From: Gaiellaceae bacterium
GTDB taxonomy: Bacteria; Actinomycetota; Thermoleophilia; Gaiellales; Gaiellaceae
Assembly (NCBI GenBank): GCA_026002995.1
Contig: BPGK01000001.1
Span: 558,001 to 622,000, forward strand
DNA: 64,000 nucleotides
Direction: 5' to 3'
Shown: positions 29,391 to 38,686 of the stretch, piece after piece
Layout of the letters: each line of letters starts with the position of its first letter
How positions within the stretch are numbered: the first letter of the stretch is position 1
Position numbers and translations under genes: made by a program
The notes under the pieces: model-generated
Seen by the model: the letters and a program-made list of their open reading frames with translations, nothing else
Databases searched by the model: none
What the model was told of the DNA's origin: nothing

Positions 29391-29410
29391 GCTTTACGAA
29401 GTGCTAAAGC
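29391..29410. promoter_or_regulatory. Candidate operator dyad GCTTTA-N8-TAAAGC upstream of small ORF
   Basis: gctttacgaagtgctaaagc. Confidence 0.35.
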
Positions 29411-29461
29411 GCATGCTAGTGTGCGTTTCGCTTAGCTAATCGGAAAGCGACGAAGGAGACG

Positions 29462-29779
29462 ATGTCCGCAAGAACTGCGAGGGCGCTCAGAAATGTGGAG
29501 AAGGCGGTTGCCGAGCTTCGTGCGTCGCTTGCGGCCGAAGATGCTCAGGTGGCGGGCGACGAACGATGGCTCCGGATGCTGACGATGGTTGAGGATGCCG
29601 GCGGGACAGTGACTCGCGACGAGTGGCGGGAGCTGGGACTCAAGTGCGGCTACGACCCGCGGGGCCTTGGCGGGTTCTACCGAGGGACGTACGCCTCGAT
29701 GCGTGTGAATCCCGACGGCACGCGATCCCTGACGGCTGCCGGAGTGGAGTACCTCACAAAGTACGGCCGGAAGCGCTGA
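29462..29779 (+). CDS. Small hypothetical protein, winged-helix-like
   Basis: MLTMVEDAGGTVTRDEWRELGLKCGYDPRGLGGFYRGTYASMRVNPDGTRSLTAAGVEYLTKYG. Confidence 0.55.
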   Translation: MSARTARALRNVEKAVAELRASLAAEDAQVAGDERWLRMLTMVEDAGGTVTRDEWRELGLKCGYDPRGLGGFYRGTYASMRVNPDGTRSLTAAGVEYLTKYGRKR

Positions 29780-29920
29780 GCGCAACAAGAAGCCGATCGC
29801 ACCCGACGCACGAGTGCGTGTGCGTCGGGTGTGCATGGTCTCGCTCTACACCTCGTGGCCACTCACCGAGATGGCGGCGACGCTCGAGAAGATTGTGATG
29901 GCGCTCGAGTAGCCGCCCGC

Positions 29921-30730
29921 CTACAGCGTCAGCGGGCTCGCGGTCTCGGTCTCGACCTTGGCCTTCCGCGCCTCCCAGGTAGCGACGAGGAAGCTGGCCA
30001 TCGCGCCAGCCAGGTTGACCGCCAGCTCGGCGTGTCGCGGGGCGGGGCGGACCGGCTTCGATCCCTGTCCGTGCGCGTCGCTGATGCGGTTGCGCAGCGT
30101 GGCGAGCCCGTTCACGACCGACCAGCAGCCGCCGAGGATCTGCTTGAACGCCTCTTCAGTGTGTTCGCTCGGGGCGATGTTCAGGGCCGAGGCGACCTTC
30201 CCGTAGAGCTTGGGCAGGTCGTCGTCGCTGTAGGTGACCTGCAGGTCGTCGAGGATCAGCTTGCAGACGGTCTCGAGCAGAGTCCGGGCAGCGGTGATCG
30301 CTCCCTCGGGATCCGATGCGCGCCGACTCAGCGCCTTGTCCCAGGCTGCATGCACGTGGTCGGCGTCGAGTGTCGACAGCGTCTCCGTCGTCGCCGCATC
30401 CGAAGGCGTCTCGCCAGCCTCGAGCGCCTCGAGGAGCGGAGCGAAGGCGTCCCAGATCTCGGTGCGTCGCTCGTGGTAGTGCGCCCAGCGGGCCTTGATG
30501 TAGCCCCAGAACTGCGCCGGGTCGCGGCAGGTGCGGACGAACGTCGGCACGAGCTCCTTGCTCCGCGAGTCGTTCATCAGCCGGCGGCGCAACTTCCCGT
30601 AGTCGTACGGGGTGATGGAGCCGCCGGTGGCGTGCGCGAGTAGGCCGTTCTGCAGGGCCTCGGCGGCCTCGTACAGCGTCAGTTCGTCTAGATCGGGTTC
30701 GGGCTCGTCATCCTCGAAGAACACGAGCAC
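29921..30730 (-). CDS. Abortive infection family protein (Abi_C-like C-terminus)
   Basis: EGAITAARTLLETVCKLILDDL...LPKLYGKVASALNIAPSEHTEEAFKQILGGCWSVVNGLATLRNRISDAHGQG. Confidence 0.7.
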   Translation of the reverse strand: MLVFFEDDEPEPDLDELTLYEAAEALQNGLLAHATGGSITPYDYGKLRRRLMNDSRSKELVPTFVRTCRDPAQFWGYIKARWAHYHERRTEIWDAFAPLLEALEAGETPSDAATTETLSTLDADHVHAAWDKALSRRASDPEGAITAARTLLETVCKLILDDLQVTYSDDDLPKLYGKVASALNIAPSEHTEEAFKQILGGCWSVVNGLATLRNRISDAHGQGSKPVRPAPRHAELAVNLAGAMASFLVATWEARKAKVETETASPLTL

Positions 30731-30744
30731 ATCGTAGGTGCCGC

Positions 30745-31501
30745 CTACTCGCCGATGGCCGTGCGGACGAGCTCGCTGAAGCCGATATAGAGATGCGCGA
30801 GGCCGGCGGCCGCGCCGAGGAACGCCAGGCGCTCGTTGTGCTTGTGGAACGGATCCCGCTCCCACGCAGCGACGAGGTCCCGCTGCTTGTCCCAATGGAT
30901 CAGATCGCCGAAGTGGTAGGCCGAGAACAGGTAGACGGGCGAGTGCTCGCTGCCGAACTCGAGGTTCGGGTCGACCTTGCGGCGGACGAGACGCTTCAAC
31001 TCCGTGGCCTGCAGCTTCCCGCGCGCGCCGCGCCAGGCATCGAGCTGCGCACAGCGCTCGTCGGCCAGACCGTCGGTCTCGGCGGCCGAGGCCTTGCCGG
31101 AGGCGGCCACTGACGATGAGGAAGCTCGCCGGCTCGCCCTTGCCGTCGAACTGGCGCAGGAGGGTCGAGAACCCACGTGTGATCTCCTTCGACGTCTCGA
31201 TCGCTTCAACGTGTTCCTCGCCCGTGTCGTCGTCGAGGTGGACGGTCATCTGGTCGTCCCCTCCGAGCAGCTGGCTCTCGGCCAGCTCCTCGGCCGCGAC
31301 GATGAAGCGCTGGCAGAGCTCGAGGCTCTCCTGGTCGAGGGGCTGCGTGAGCGTCGGGAACGAGCGCGGGTCGGCGATGTCCGGGAAGACGAACTGAAGC
31401 ATCCGCCACCAGAAGCGGAAGGCCTCCGGGTTCGGCGCGCGATCGATCAGCGGCGGCTCGAACGTTAGGACGTTGTTCTCGATAATCGCCTCGGCGGCCA
31501 C
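30745..31501 (-). pseudogene. Partner gene of the Abi module, split between two frames (apparent frameshift ~31105-31115)
   Basis: Frame 1: MAAEAIIENNVLTFEPPLIDRAPNPEAFRFWWRMLQFVFPD...FLIVSG; frame 2: GKASAAETDGLADERCAQL...HNERLAFLGAAAGLAHLYIGFSELVRTAIGE. Confidence 0.6.
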
Positions 31502-32017
31502 GGCTGTGAACCGAACGAACTCGCCGTCCTTCTTCTTCGGCTGACGGGCCGTCGAGCCAGCGTAGCGCCGCCCTGGGCCGCTTCTTCGGCGTCGGGCTAG
31601 CCGTCCAGCCAGAGGCCGACGGCTGCGCTACGCCGTTCCTTGAAGAGCAGCCCAGAAGATCGGCGGGCCGTGGTCGATCGCACGGCGGTGAGCATGACAG
31701 CGTCTGCCAAAGCCGGGTCGTGGCGAGGAGCAGGCTAATCGCTCTGGTGTCAGCCGCGACAACGGTGAGCTACGCCTGTGACTCTGGCGCGGGATGTGCG
31801 CGGGATGGCGTTGTTGTCTGCCAAGAAATCCCTGCACACAGGAATGTCCTCGACGACCGCCGACGTGATCTCCGATCTACTTCAACCGGCACAGAACTTG
31901 CGGGAATTTGCGGCCACGAGCGGGTTTCGCCGGCGTCAGCCCGATTCGCGCGAGCACGCCGCTGGCGTGGATTTTGCCCATAAAGGCAACAACAAAGTGC
32001 CAATTTGCAGGTGTTTA

Positions 32018-32242
32018 TGGAGCGTGCCGGGATCGAACCGGCGACCTCCGGCTTGCAAAGCTCTGCTTTGCCTTGCGGGCCTAGCCGGCGCATGCGGGGA
32101 TCACCGGCGAGAGCAGGGATTTCGTCCGGCGCCTTGCGGGGATTGACGGGAGCCGCCGGGGCCTTCCGGCGACCGCGTGCGGGATGTATGCGGGATGAGG
32201 TCGTTGCCTGGTTGCAGAACAGAGAACTGTGAGCCGTCGAAC
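32018..32242. repeat. Direct repeat copy B (225 bp) carrying a minus-strand tRNA-Ala(UGC) 3' half (32018-32060)
   Basis: Same length and layout as 26151-26375, diverged in the middle. Confidence 0.85.
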
Positions 32243-32383
32243 TGCTCGCCCGCGCCGCGAGCAGGACGCGGGCTTCCCATCCCTCAGACCAGGACGGCAG
32301 CTGCGGTCGCCGCGGGCCGCCGCCGGGACCGCCCGCCGGCGGACCCCGCTGCCCTACGCTCGGTTGCGCGAGACGAAGCATCA

Positions 32384-32403
32384 GTATTCGCTTATGCTTA
32401 TAC
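32384..32403. promoter_or_regulatory. Candidate ArsR-family operator GTATTCGCTTATGCTTATAC
   Basis: Imperfect dyad (7/10 arms) immediately before the ArsR start. Confidence 0.45.
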
Positions 32404-32406
32404 AGC

Positions 32407-32751
32407 ATGAGCGTCGAATCTCCAAGCGGCCTGGTCGAGACGAGGGCGCAGCTCTTCCACGGGTTCTCGGACCGCTCGCGGCTCTCGATTGTGGAGGCGC
32501 TTCGTGAGGGCGAGCGGCGGGTGAGCGACGTCGTCGCAGTGACGGGGCTGACCCAGCCGAACGTCTCCATGCACCTCGCCTGTCTTTGGGAGTGCGGCCT
32601 CGTCGCGCGCGAGAAGCGCGGCCGCGAGGTCTACTACCGGCTGATCGAGGGCGTTCCCGAGCTCCTCTCCGCGGCGGACGTGATCCTTGTGGTGGCCGGC
32701 GAGACGGTTGGTGCCTGCCCGCGCTACCGGGTGGGAAGGCGAGCCGCCTGA
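32407..32751 (+). CDS. ArsR family metalloregulator
   Basis: FSDRSRLSIVEALREGERRVSDVVAVTGLTQPNVSMHLACLWECGLV. Confidence 0.9.
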   Translation: MSVESPSGLVETRAQLFHGFSDRSRLSIVEALREGERRVSDVVAVTGLTQPNVSMHLACLWECGLVAREKRGREVYYRLIEGVPELLSAADVILVVAGETVGACPRYRVGRRAA

Positions 32752-34670
32752 GCGGCGAGCACGAGCTCGAGGAGCGCCTCTCCTGGAGGGAGGCGACGTA
32801 TCGCTTTCCGCCGCTTCGGAACGCGCTCGCGGCTGCCGCTCTGACCCTGGCCGGAGTCGTCGCTGAGTTACTGGGCGTTCCGGAGGCGGTGTCGCTCATC
32901 CTCTTCCTGGCGGCGATCCCGGTCGGGGGCTTCTACTTCGCGCGCAAGGGGATCGAGGAGCTCGTCCGCGAGCGCGAGGTCGGGATCGAGATTTTGATGC
33001 TGGTCACCGCCTTCGGGGCGATGGCGTTTGGGCTCTTCGAGGAGGCGGCGGCGCTCGTCGTCCTCTATGCGAGCGCGGAGGCGGTCGAGGAGCTGACCTT
33101 CGCCCGCACGCGCTCGGCGATCCGCGAGCTACTCGACCTCGCCCCCAAGCAGGCGACCCGCCTGCGCGAGGGTCGCGAGGAGCTCGTGGCGGTGGAGGAG
33201 CTTGCGCCGGGGGACCTCTTTCTCGTCCGTCCCGGGGAGGCGATCGCGACCGACGGCCTCATCCGCTCCGGGCGGGGGGCGCTGAACGAGGCGCCCGTGA
33301 CCGGGGAGGCGGTGCCGGTCGAGAAGGGGCCCGGGGCGGAGGTCTTCGCCGGCTCGGTCAACGGCCCGAGCGCGCTCGAGGTGGAGGCGACCCGCCCCTT
33401 CGCCGAGAACACGCTGCAGCGGATCATCCACCTGGTCGAGGAGGCGCAGGAGAAGAAGTCGCGCGCCCAGCGCTTCGTCGACCGCTTCAGCGAGCGCTAC
33501 AGCCCGGCCGTGCTCGGGGCCGCGCTCCTGGTGGCGGTCGTGCCCACACTCCTCGGTGGCGAGTGGGAGGAGTGGGCGCTGCGCGCGATCACGCTCGTCG
33601 TCGCCGCCGCCCCCTGCGCGCTCGTGATGTCGATTCCGGTCGCCGTCGCCGCGGCGATCAGCCGCGGCGGCCGCGAGGGCATCCTCGTCAAAGGCGGCGC
33701 CCAGCTCGAGGCGCTCGGCCGGATCCGCGTCGTCGCCCTCGACAAGACGGGCACGCTCACCGCCGGCCGCCCGCAGGTGACCGACGTGGTCGCACTCGAC
33801 GGAGCGAGCGAACGTGACGCGCTCGCGCTCGCGGCCGCGGTCGAGGCCCACTCGGAGCACCCGCTCGCGGCCGCGATCGTCGCCCACGCCGAGGTGGAGC
33901 GAATCACCTTCGAGCCGGCCGAGGCCTTCGAGGCGCTCGTCGGGCACGGCGCCCGCGCGCGTCTCGACGGGCGCGAGCTGTGGGTGGGAAGCCCCCGCCT
34001 GCTCGCCGAGCTCGCCCCCGAGGCGACGCTCCCGCCACAGGCTGAGGAGCTGCAGGCGCAGGGCAAGACGGTCGCGATCGTCGGCGAGGATGTTCGCCCG
34101 CTCGCGCTCATCGCCCTCCGCGACGAGCCACGGCCGGAGGCCCGTCGCGCGATCGCGGCGCTCCGGCGGCTCGGGATCCAGCACGTCGCGATGCTGAGCG
34201 GCGACAACGAGCGCACCGCCCGCGCGATCGCCGCCGAGCTCGGGATCGACGAGGTGCTCGCCGAGCTCCGCCCCGAGGACAAGGTCGAGGCGATCGAGCG
34301 CCTGCGCGCCGAGCACGGGCAGGTCGCCATGGTCGGAGACGGGATCAACGACGCTCCCGCCCTCGCCCGCGCCGACCTCGGGATCGCCATGGGCACGGGC
34401 GGCACCGACGCCGCCATCGAGGCCGCCGACGTCGCGCTCATGGCCGACGACCTAGACAAGGTGGCCGAGGCGCTCCGCCTCGGTCGGCGTGCGCAGCGGA
34501 TCTCCCGCCAGAACCTCGTCTTCTCGATAGCCCTCCTGGCCCTCCTGATCCCGAGCGCCCTCGCCGGCCTGCTCACCGTCGTCGCCGCCGTTCTCGTGCA
34601 CGAGGTCTCCGAGCTGCTCGCGGTCGCGAACGGGGTGCGGGCGGCACGGCCGGGGCCGGTCTCCGCGTAG
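32748..34670 (+). CDS. P1B-type metal ATPase with APC membrane motif (start uncertain, CTG at 32748 or nearby)
   Basis: VVAAAPCALVMSIPVA; DKTGTLTAG; MVGDGINDAPAL. Confidence 0.9.
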   Translation: MSGEHELEERLSWREATYRFPPLRNALAAAALTLAGVVAELLGVPEAVSLILFLAAIPVGGFYFARKGIEELVREREVGIEILMLVTAFGAMAFGLFEEAAALVVLYASAEAVEELTFARTRSAIRELLDLAPKQATRLREGREELVAVEELAPGDLFLVRPGEAIATDGLIRSGRGALNEAPVTGEAVPVEKGPGAEVFAGSVNGPSALEVEATRPFAENTLQRIIHLVEEAQEKKSRAQRFVDRFSERYSPAVLGAALLVAVVPTLLGGEWEEWALRAITLVVAAAPCALVMSIPVAVAAAISRGGREGILVKGGAQLEALGRIRVVALDKTGTLTAGRPQVTDVVALDGASERDALALAAAVEAHSEHPLAAAIVAHAEVERITFEPAEAFEALVGHGARARLDGRELWVGSPRLLAELAPEATLPPQAEELQAQGKTVAIVGEDVRPLALIALRDEPRPEARRAIAALRRLGIQHVAMLSGDNERTARAIAAELGIDEVLAELRPEDKVEAIERLRAEHGQVAMVGDGINDAPALARADLGIAMGTGGTDAAIEAADVALMADDLDKVAEALRLGRRAQRISRQNLVFSIALLALLIPSALAGLLTVVAAVLVHEVSELLAVANGVRAARPGPVSA

Positions 34671-34918
34671 CCCGGGGCCCCTCGCCGGGCGAGCAGGCCG
34701 CCGCGCTCCTGTCGGGCTCGCCACGGCATACTGGGAGCCAGGGTCAGCGATTTGCCGAAGGAAGGGCGAATCGGGGTGGTACCGGCTGGCTCTCGTCGGT
34801 TGTAGTGTCACCCCCCATCGGCGGGGGCCGTCCGGGAAGCAGACGGAACCCCACTGTGAGGAGAGGCGACCCTAGTAGACCCCCGGCTCCGATCACCAGT
34901 CGGGCTAGCCTTGCCACG

Positions 34919-35806
34919 ATGGGCACGGCCCACTTTCGGAGGAGTGGCCTGTTGGCGGTCGCTGTGGGTGCAGCCGTGATCCTTGTCGGTCTCGTGGGGT
35001 GGCAGGTGGTCGGCGGGGGCGACCGCGGCGATTCGGCGGACGGTCCAGGGCCGGTACACGTGCACGCGCTCGGGATCAATCCAGCCGACGAGGCGCTGTT
35101 CATCGCGACGCACACCGGTCTCTATCGGGTCAGCCGCGGAGAGGATGAGGCGAGCCGTGTCGGCGATCGTTACCAGGACACGATGGGGTTCACGGTCGTC
35201 GGCTCAGACCGCTTCCTCGGCTCCGGCCATCCCGACTTGCGCGACGACCTTCCGCCGCATCTTGGCCTGATCGAGTCGACGGACGCGGGCGTGACGTGGG
35301 AACCCATCTCGCTTCTCGGCGAGGCCGACTTCCACGTGCTCCGCCTTGCCGATGAGCGCCTCTACGGCTACGACGCCTCGAACGACCGGCTGCTCGTGAG
35401 CGAGGATCTCGGCCGAACGTGGAGCGAGCTCGAGAAGCCCGGCCCGGTCGTCGACCTCGTCGTGTCGCCCGTCGATCCCGCCCGGATCGTCCTCGCGTCG
35501 GCCGGTGGCCGGGAAGAGGGACTGTTCGCGTCGAAGGACGGCGGGCGGACGTGGAAGCGGATCCACGATGTCGTCGGTCTCCTCGCTTGGCCTGCGCCGG
35601 AACACCTCTACGCGCTCGCAAGCCACGGCGAGGTCCTCGAGAGCGCCGACCGCGGCCGGTCGTTCGAGCCAAGTGGCGAGATCGGGGGCGACCCGGCCGC
35701 CTTCCTGGCCGCGAGCGCCAGCGAGCTCTACGTCGCCCTCCACGACGGGACGATCAAGCGCACGACAGATGGCGGAGCGAGGTGGACCATCCGCTCGGCG
35801 CCGTGA
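34919..35806 (+). CDS. Secreted/lipid-anchored beta-propeller (BNR / sortilin-like, F510_1955-like) protein
   Basis: N-terminal TM; ESTDAGVTWEPI, VSEDLGRTWSEL, ASKDGGRTWKRI, RTTDGGARWTI. Confidence 0.75.
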   Translation: MGTAHFRRSGLLAVAVGAAVILVGLVGWQVVGGGDRGDSADGPGPVHVHALGINPADEALFIATHTGLYRVSRGEDEASRVGDRYQDTMGFTVVGSDRFLGSGHPDLRDDLPPHLGLIESTDAGVTWEPISLLGEADFHVLRLADERLYGYDASNDRLLVSEDLGRTWSELEKPGPVVDLVVSPVDPARIVLASAGGREEGLFASKDGGRTWKRIHDVVGLLAWPAPEHLYALASHGEVLESADRGRSFEPSGEIGGDPAAFLAASASELYVALHDGTIKRTTDGGARWTIRSAP

Positions 35807-37293
35807 GCGCCCGCCCGCGTGTCGGGAAAGTTCTCGTATGCCTCCTCGTCGCGGGTCTCGTAATCACCGCCGCAGTCGCAACCTTTGAACTGACACGCGT
35901 CGAGGACGAGGAGCCCCCACGGCCTCTCGCTGTTCCGTCCGAGATTGTCGGGCCGGACCCGCTCGCGTTCGACGACGCGCGGCGGAGCGCGTATGAGCGC
36001 GCCGCCGCCTTCGGGCTCAGCCACGTTCTCTTTGCGAAGAGCCCGGGCGGCGTCGTCGCCTCAGCCCGGAGAACCGCCGACTTCCGACCCTTGGTCGAAG
36101 AGGCCGTCGCCGGGAGCGGGATCGACCCGGACTTGCTTGAGGCGATCGTCTTCCTCGAGAGTGCGGGGCGGCCGGACGTGATCGCGGGACACGACGTCGA
36201 GCACGCCGCTGGACTCGTTCAGATCCTGGCCGAGACCGCCACGAACTTCCTCGGTATGCCGGTCGATCTTGCGGCGAGCAGGCAGCTCACGAAGCGGATC
36301 GACGAGGCACGCCGCCGCGGCGACGCGGATGCCGTCGATGCTCAGCTCGCCGAGCGCCGAGGAGTCGACGCCCGCTTCGACCCATCCCAGGCGCTCGCCG
36401 GGGCCGTCCGCTACCTCACCGAGGCCCGTGACCGGTTCGGGCGGGAGGATCTGGCGGTCGTCTCCTACCACATGGGGATCGGCAACCTCGAAGGCGTTCT
36501 GCGCGCCTACTCAGGCCGCTCGAACGGGTCCATCGAGACGGTCGTCGACGAGGAGGACCTCGACTACGTCCGCGTCTACTTCGACTCGTCGCCCGGCCGC
36601 AATCGCGGAGCCTGGGAGCGGCTCTACTCCTTCGGGGACGACTCGCAGACCTACTACTGGCGAGTGCTCGCGGCACGGGAGATCATGGGCCTCTTCCGCA
36701 AACGGCCCGCCGAGCTCGAGCGCCTCAGCGAGCTGCACGGTCGCGGGCCGAGCGCAGAGCTGGTACTCCACCCGCCCGACGCGACGCCGCGCTTCGCGGA
36801 GCCGGACGACCTCGAGCAGGCGCTCGCGAGAGGTGATCTCCGGAAGATCCCGGACGATCCGGAGCGCCACCACTTCCGGATCGGCCCTGGCATTGGCCGC
36901 GAGGGCGCCCGCAGCGGCGAGGACTCCGCCGCCTATCCCACCCTGCGCCCCAGGGCCATACGCCTTCTTCGCTATCTCGCCGCACAGGTTTATGAGCTCA
37001 GCGGAGAGACCACCCCGTTGACCGTCACGCGCGTGGCCTCCGACGAAGCCTCGGCAGGCTCGCTCCCCAAGTCGACCCCCGACAGGGCGACGCACGCGTC
37101 GATCCACGCGACCGGCTACTCGTTCGACGTCCGCCGGCGGTACGGATCGGGCACCCAGGCGGAAGCCTTTCAGTGGACGCTCGAGCGCCTCGGGGCGCTC
37201 GGTCTGATCGCCTGGTCGCGCGACGACGCATTGATCCACGTCACCGTCTCCCCGAAGGCGGATGTGCGTCCGCCTACGAGCGCGTCTCGGTAG
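35803..37293 (+). CDS. Lytic transglycosylase SLT-domain protein with C-terminal peptidase-like domain
   Basis: LLEAIVFLESAGRPDVIAG..AAGLVQIL; YHMGIGNLEGVL; C-terminal THASIHATGYSFDVRRRYG. Confidence 0.7.
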   Translation: MSARPRVGKVLVCLLVAGLVITAAVATFELTRVEDEEPPRPLAVPSEIVGPDPLAFDDARRSAYERAAAFGLSHVLFAKSPGGVVASARRTADFRPLVEEAVAGSGIDPDLLEAIVFLESAGRPDVIAGHDVEHAAGLVQILAETATNFLGMPVDLAASRQLTKRIDEARRRGDADAVDAQLAERRGVDARFDPSQALAGAVRYLTEARDRFGREDLAVVSYHMGIGNLEGVLRAYSGRSNGSIETVVDEEDLDYVRVYFDSSPGRNRGAWERLYSFGDDSQTYYWRVLAAREIMGLFRKRPAELERLSELHGRGPSAELVLHPPDATPRFAEPDDLEQALARGDLRKIPDDPERHHFRIGPGIGREGARSGEDSAAYPTLRPRAIRLLRYLAAQVYELSGETTPLTVTRVASDEASAGSLPKSTPDRATHASIHATGYSFDVRRRYGSGTQAEAFQWTLERLGALGLIAWSRDDALIHVTVSPKADVRPPTSASR

Positions 37294-37927
37294 CGCGTGC
37301 GGCGGTCTCGCTGCGCATCTCTCGCTCGGCGGGAGAAACCCATTTGGCGTGATGGCGCGTTGCCCAGTCTTCGCGGACCGACCCCAGCGTCATCCCGCGG
37401 AGCGCGTGTCGGGTGGCCGGATGGATAACCGCCAGGTAGAGGTGGCCGGTGACGAGGAAGACGGATGCGATCGTAAGCCCGTCGTGAAGGAGAAGCGTGC
37501 TCGTCCAGCGGAAGTCGGTGTTGCGCTCCCCGTACCAGAGCAGAAACCCCGAGGCGGCGAAGAGCACGGCGAAGGCACCCGTCAGCGCCGCGTTCAGCTT
37601 CTGGCCCGCGTTGAAGCGGCCTTGCGGAGCCGGGCGCGCGGCGAGCCAGCGCCTGTCGTCTCCGTCGAAGAGGTCGAGCTCGCGGAACGTGCGACCCAGC
37701 CCCGAGCGGTCGCCGACCAGCACGACCAGCACGAGCGCGAGGACCCAGGCGATCGCCGTGTAAACGTGGATCGCCTTCACGAGCGGGCGGTTGCTGACCG
37801 CGATCGACAGGGACGGCAGGTAGAGGACGAGTCCCGTGCCGAGCAGGACGAAGAACGCGCTCGCGTGGATCCAGTGGAGCGCCCGCTCGGTGCGCGAGAA
37901 GCGGCGGACGTAGCGGACGCTAGCCAT
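37274..37927 (-). CDS. Cytochrome b561/b6-type membrane subunit
   Basis: RFSRTERALHWIHASAFFVLLGTGLVLYLP; IHVYTAIAW; LTIASVFLVTGHLYLAVIHP. Confidence 0.8.
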   Translation of the reverse strand: MASVRYVRRFSRTERALHWIHASAFFVLLGTGLVLYLPSLSIAVSNRPLVKAIHVYTAIAWVLALVLVVLVGDRSGLGRTFRELDLFDGDDRRWLAARPAPQGRFNAGQKLNAALTGAFAVLFAASGFLLWYGERNTDFRWTSTLLLHDGLTIASVFLVTGHLYLAVIHPATRHALRGMTLGSVREDWATRHHAKWVSPAEREMRSETAARATETRS

Positions 37928-38630
37928 AGCCGTTCGAGCGCCCGACCCAGGCGTCGCGGTCGTAGCCTCGCTCCTCCCAGTAGCCGTCGAACGCCTCCTC
38001 ACCGAGCAGGATCCGCTCGACCCACTTGACGTTCTTGTAGCCGTACATCCTCGGGATGACGACGCGGGCTGGCGCCCCGTGCTCCCGCGCGAGGGGCTTC
38101 CCGTCCATCTCGTAGGCGAGCATCGCATCGGGCAGGAGCGCCTGCTCGAGCGTCAAGGTGTCGACGTAAGGCTGCTCCGCGGAGACGAACGCCACAGCCT
38201 TCGCGCTCGGAAGCGGCCGAGCCTGCTCGAAGAGGTCGCCGAAGCGGACGCCCGCCCAGCGCACGTCCTCGACGCTCCACCCGGTGACGCAGTGGAAGTC
38301 GGAGACCTGCTCGGCCCGCGGCAACGCGAGCAGCTCGTTGTAGGTGAGCTCGAGCGGCCGCTCGACGAGCCCTTCGATCCGCAGCCGCCACGTCGCCCGG
38401 TCGAAGGTCGGCATCGGCGGGTTGACGTTGTAGATCCGCCAGCCTCCGGTGGGCGAGGGGAGCGCGTCGAGCCCGGGGACGCGTCCCGTGGCGGGGCCGA
38501 GCAGTGACGAGAGGGCCCGCCACGCCGGCTCGCCCCAGGCAAGCGAGGAGAGGCCGAGCGCGACGACGCCGAGAAAGGCACGGCGCCCGTACGGGCGCAC
38601 GTCGGAACCAGCCGGCTCGGGCATCGCCAC
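37920..38630 (-). CDS. Tat-exported molybdopterin-dependent oxidoreductase (YedY/MsrP-like)
   Basis: RRAFLGVVAL Tat-like signal; DFHCVTGWSVEDVRWAGVRFGDL; GAPARVVIPRMYGYKNVKWVERI. Confidence 0.88.
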   Translation of the reverse strand: MAMPEPAGSDVRPYGRRAFLGVVALGLSSLAWGEPAWRALSSLLGPATGRVPGLDALPSPTGGWRIYNVNPPMPTFDRATWRLRIEGLVERPLELTYNELLALPRAEQVSDFHCVTGWSVEDVRWAGVRFGDLFEQARPLPSAKAVAFVSAEQPYVDTLTLEQALLPDAMLAYEMDGKPLAREHGAPARVVIPRMYGYKNVKWVERILLGEEAFDGYWEERGYDRDAWVGRSNGYG

Positions 38631-38686
38631 AGTATGAGGCTGGGCGCTCGCGCCCTCAGGGGTGCAGAGCCGATTTCACGGGTATT

